Of a stretch of 64,000 nt of DNA, positions 61,179 through 64,000 are shown in pieces. The notes under the pieces were generated by a model. The model saw only the letters and a program-made list of their open reading frames with translations. It had not been told where the DNA came from and ran no database searches. The stretch comes from Vibrio caribbeanicus ATCC BAA-2122 (lineage in GTDB: Bacteria > Pseudomonadota > Gammaproteobacteria > Enterobacterales > Vibrionaceae): assembly GCF_000165125.1 (NCBI RefSeq), contig NZ_AEIU01000112.1, positions 1-64,000 of the forward strand. The letters are read 5' to 3'. Position 1 is the first letter of the stretch. The number at the start of each line of letters is the position of its first letter. The translations under genes and the position numbers were made by a program.

Positions 61179-61682
61179 CTATTCTGTCGCTTCTTGGTCG
61201 TCGCCAATGCTTAGTTCATCTAAAAGTTTCTTTCTTGCGTCTTCATCTTGAAGCACTGCTGCGATCTTTTTGCGGAACGCAGGAACATTCCCAAGTGGGC
61301 CTTTCAGTGCAACAAGAGCTTCACGCAGTTCAAGCAAACTGTGGAGTTCTGGTACGCTCTTAGCGATCGATTCTGGAGAAAAATCTTTCATATTGGTGAA
61401 AGTCAAATCTACGCCGAGCTGCGCCCCTTCCTCATCAGAAAGACGGTTGTCAACATTGACTTTGAGGTTTGGTGCGTAGCCCTCCAGAACTTCATTAAAG
61501 TTATCCTTGTCGATACTGATTGGCATACGCTCTTCAATTGGCGTTTCATCTGCTCGTGCTGTGAAATCACCAACAACCATCATGCTCAGCGGCAGTTCTA
61601 CGTCCTCTTGCGCATCACCAGTTGCTGGCACATAACGGATATTAATTCGCTCTTTTGGAGCCACCGAGCCATCACGTGACAT
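61179..61682 (-). CDS. tssB: T6SS sheath small subunit TssB
   Basis: A 167-residue protein with APKERINIRYVPATGDAQEDVELPL at the N-terminus and FTNMKDFSPESIAKSVPEL in the middle, typical of TssB/VipA. It forms heterodimers with TssC in the sheath; an N-terminal helix is the ClpV contact of TssC. ClpV itself is not in this window. Confidence 0.96.
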   Translation of the reverse strand: MSRDGSVAPKERINIRYVPATGDAQEDVELPLSMMVVGDFTARADETPIEERMPISIDKDNFNEVLEGYAPNLKVNVDNRLSDEEGAQLGVDLTFTNMKDFSPESIAKSVPELHSLLELREALVALKGPLGNVPAFRKKIAAVLQDEDARKKLLDELSIGDDQEATE

Positions 61683-61708
61683 AATTCATTCCTTATCTAA
61701 CTCTGTAA

Positions 61709-63259
61709 TTAGTCGTAAAATGCTTGCCACTGTTCGTACTTTTCAGGAAGAAGCTCTCTAGTTTTATAAAGCGTATGAACCGCTTCTCGAGTGAGCTTAT
61801 CCAACTGTGACGATAAGTGGGGTTCCCAGCTTGCGAGGTCAAATCCACTTTTCATCTGCCAAACTTTCTCTAGATAAGGCAGAGTTAAAGGGGTTAAACC
61901 CACCGACTGGTAAGCTTCTATCAATTGTAAATACAGCATGAACTGACTTCGTCCTGAGCTATCTAGCTCAAGCCTTTGTGCCAGATCCGCGGCACGTTCA
62001 CCCAGATTCTCTAGGGTGATATCTTCCATAAGAGATGAATCTTCCTCGGCAATAACGACGGTTTGAACAACCGGTTGAGAGCTCGATGAATGAACAACAC
62101 TACTAGACAACCATTGAATTGTTGTTTCATCTGCAAATGGTATAGAATTTTTAAACGAGAGGTTTTCTATCCCCTCCAATGAATCAGCAAAACGTTTAGC
62201 TTCTTGCCTAACCGCAGCTGCTGCTTCATCAAAACCAAGATTCACCAGCATTGAGTGAACCAAATAATGACCTGTCAGCCAAAACGGCGCATCCGTTAGA
62301 GTCCGTTCCAAACGTTTAACACTTTCAATATCGGTTTCTTGCTGTGCTTTATCACGATATTCCGCCTGCTGATCTGATGATACCGCCAAGATCAAGGGCG
62401 TCTGATTATCCTGATGCTCAGGTAAAGCATCGATGTCGTCCCAAGTAAGATAGCGATAAATACGATAAGCCAGTGGATCGCTTGGGCTAGCATGGATCAT
62501 AACCTCGGCCACTTTTTTAAGGCTGCGCTTTGACGCCGTAGGTGAAGAAAAGTCTGTCTCCACGTCCACTTCTTGCACCACTGCTTTTTTAACAGCCGGA
62601 GCAGGCGTTTGCACAGGCTCTGTAGTAATGGAGGCAGGTAACACCCCTTTGGGTGCTGAGCCAGAATCCGCAGGTGGCTCTATGAGCGTTTCTTTATGAG
62701 CGACAGGCTCATCATCCGCCACAGCTTGCTGAGACAACGTATTAAGTTGAGAGCGAATTTCAAAAAAGTCGGCTTCTGAGTCTTGAAATAGATCGTCAAA
62801 TTGACGCTGTATTTCTTCTGTTTTGCTAATACAATCTGACACCTGCTGCCATGAATTAGGTGATGCACCAATCTTCGGCGAGCAGAGCTTGAATTGATGA
62901 TTCAGCCACTCAACCGCACCATCTCTTCCTCGCTTTCGAGTCGGATACAAGGTTTCACCGTATCGGGATAAGGATTCATTAAGTAGAGTTAATCCTTGTT
63001 CAAAACCGCTCAATCCCGATTCTTCAACTAAAGCACGGGTTAAATAGCATAACGCTTTGAGATCTTTGCTGTGTTGCTGCAATACTTCCATGGCATGAGT
63101 CTTTACCACAGCCCAATCAACGGTTTCACCAAATAGAGAGCCAAACTTCTTTACTTCAGATTCCATCATTTCATAGCTGAACTCATACCGAGCGTCTTCT
63201 CCTGAAGGAGACACGTCAGAGATAGGACTCAACAACTGTTCCAAGTCGATATCAGACAT
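61709..63259 (-). CDS. tssA: T6SS baseplate/cap protein TssA
   Basis: A 516-residue protein. The ImpA_N domain is at about 1-125 (SGEDARYEFSYEMMESEVKKF, DGAVEWLNHQFKLCSP). A charged, Pro/Ala-rich linker lies at about 190-240, and a VasJ-type C-terminal domain follows. TssA stabilises the baseplate and caps the growing sheath. It starts three bases after the stop of the gene upstream, so translation is coupled. Confidence 0.9.
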   Translation of the reverse strand: MSDIDLEQLLSPISDVSPSGEDARYEFSYEMMESEVKKFGSLFGETVDWAVVKTHAMEVLQQHSKDLKALCYLTRALVEESGLSGFEQGLTLLNESLSRYGETLYPTRKRGRDGAVEWLNHQFKLCSPKIGASPNSWQQVSDCISKTEEIQRQFDDLFQDSEADFFEIRSQLNTLSQQAVADDEPVAHKETLIEPPADSGSAPKGVLPASITTEPVQTPAPAVKKAVVQEVDVETDFSSPTASKRSLKKVAEVMIHASPSDPLAYRIYRYLTWDDIDALPEHQDNQTPLILAVSSDQQAEYRDKAQQETDIESVKRLERTLTDAPFWLTGHYLVHSMLVNLGFDEAAAAVRQEAKRFADSLEGIENLSFKNSIPFADETTIQWLSSSVVHSSSSQPVVQTVVIAEEDSSLMEDITLENLGERAADLAQRLELDSSGRSQFMLYLQLIEAYQSVGLTPLTLPYLEKVWQMKSGFDLASWEPHLSSQLDKLTREAVHTLYKTRELLPEKYEQWQAFYD

Positions 63260-63261
63260 AG

Positions 63262-64000
63262 CTACCCTTTCACCTCGGTAAGATAATCCTTAAGCGCTTT
63301 GTCTACCGCGATGGCTCCACGAGCAGGCCGAGAGTTAACGTGACTATTATCTATAGAATCAGAGGCCATCTTGCCAAGAACTGATATCATTTGCTCAAAG
63401 CTCTTAGGTGCATTTTTTTCTAAATCTACCAGAGAGTCATGAAGTCGTGATTGCTCAAAAATAGACTTTTCCGTCACGGTACTGAACAAGATGTATTCAC
63501 TTCTTGCAACTGTGAGGTCGCGTACTTTTTGATCAAGTTCAGGGCGGTTAGTGAAGAAATCTCTCGCCGCCGTTGCCTCACCGATCGCCTGAGTGTAATA
63601 GTGGTTTTGAGCACTTTTCTCTATCGACTGATTAATGCTATCTAGCACTTTTTCAGGTAAGACTTTGCTATAGTAGTACGCTGCGGATTGATTCCTTTTC
63701 CAAGCTTGACGCATTTCGTCGTTGGCTTGTTTAGTCTGGCCATTGACGATAAGACTGGCCAACCTCTCTTGTTTTGAGCCAGACATCGCGGCTAATTGCA
63801 GTGCATCAATCGAAGACTTATTCAATCCAGCCATAGTAGAGGTAAGTGCTTTATCCACAGAAGGGAACAGCGCTCCATCTGCTACTAATTTTTCTTTTAA
63901 GCGAACTAACTCACCACGCAATTTCACGAGATCTTTTGGTAAGGTATCCACTACTCTCTGGTAAGACTCTATATCTGATTGATATTGCTTATAGAGTTGA
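63262..64000 (-). CDS. C-terminal part of an unidentified T6SS-cluster protein, cut by window edge
   Basis: The frame is open through the right edge (..QLYKQYQSDIESYQR), and at least 245 residues are visible. They are helical, with coiled-coil-like charge patterns (residues LVKLRGELVRLKEKL) and no enzyme motif. The end (LKDYLTEVKG) is soluble. It lies directly before tssA. In similar Vibrio clusters a Ser/Thr kinase of the PpkA type lies near this place, and a helical tail is possible for such a protein, but nothing visible here proves kinase identity. Confidence 0.6.
   Translation of the reverse strand, partial: QLYKQYQSDIESYQRVVDTLPKDLVKLRGELVRLKEKLVADGALFPSVDKALTSTMAGLNKSSIDALQLAAMSGSKQERLASLIVNGQTKQANDEMRQAWKRNQSAAYYYSKVLPEKVLDSINQSIEKSAQNHYYTQAIGEATAARDFFTNRPELDQKVRDLTVARSEYILFSTVTEKSIFEQSRLHDSLVDLEKNAPKSFEQMISVLGKMASDSIDNSHVNSRPARGAIAVDKALKDYLTEVKG

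Noticed and set aside
1-64000. CRISPR arrays, rRNA, tRNA genes
   Set aside because: No regularly spaced short repeats and no tRNA- or rRNA-like sequence were noticed.

Overview
The window reads as a chromosome segment of a marine Vibrio. The evidence is a complete vibrioferrin siderophore locus in the pvsABCDE / psuA-pvuABCDE arrangement, an aerobactin-type uptake locus in the Vibrio vatCDB-iutR-iutA arrangement, a Vibrio-style type VI secretion (T6SS) cluster, and an arsR-gapdh-phosphatase-arsJ arsenic operon. The species cannot be fixed from sequence reading alone.

Layout. 1-9.1 kb is mixed accessory DNA: the end of a short-chain dehydrogenase, a DUF805 membrane protein, a hotdog thioesterase next to an arginase-family enzyme, a small secreted-protein gene split by a MITE, an NlpC/P60-LysM lipoprotein, a second hotdog protein, a redoxin/secreted-protein pair divergent from a MarR regulator with a clear inverted-repeat operator, and a solute-binding protein. 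9.4-12.6 kb is the arsenate-detoxification operon. 12.7-17.3 kb has a VOC protein, a glutamine-amidotransferase-like protein, an AraC regulator, and a translationally coupled membrane protein/FAD oxidoreductase pair of unknown role. 17.8-25.2 kb is the hydroxamate/aerobactin uptake locus. 25.4-29.4 kb is an AT-rich block of small hypothetical genes bounded by 45-bp imperfect direct repeats. One repeat is the 3' end of ycgN, and the other looks like a displaced 3' end from a divergent ycgN allele, so this may be a small genomic island. 30.0-45.5 kb is the vibrioferrin locus, with transport genes on the minus strand and biosynthesis genes on the plus strand, divergent from a likely Fur-controlled region. 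45.6-64 kb is a T6SS core cluster in three transcription blocks: omp-tagH-tssJ-tssK-tssL (minus), vasL-tssM-lrp (plus), and [truncated gene]-tssA-tssB-tssC-tssE-tssF-tssG (minus). hcp, vgrG and clpV are not in the window.

How it works together. The two iron systems let the cell make and recapture vibrioferrin and also take up a foreign citrate-hydroxamate siderophore. Candidate Fur sites precede vatC, iutA and the psuA/pvsA pair. The T6SS genes encode baseplate, sheath, membrane complex and accessory regulators of a contractile injection machine. Several operons carry internal hairpins (psuA-pvuA, pvuA-pvuB, tssC-tssE, upstream of arsJ) that could set unequal expression within an operon. The least explained parts are the ycgN-associated block, the FAD/membrane pair, the redoxin/secreted-protein/MarR module, and the truncated gene at the right edge.
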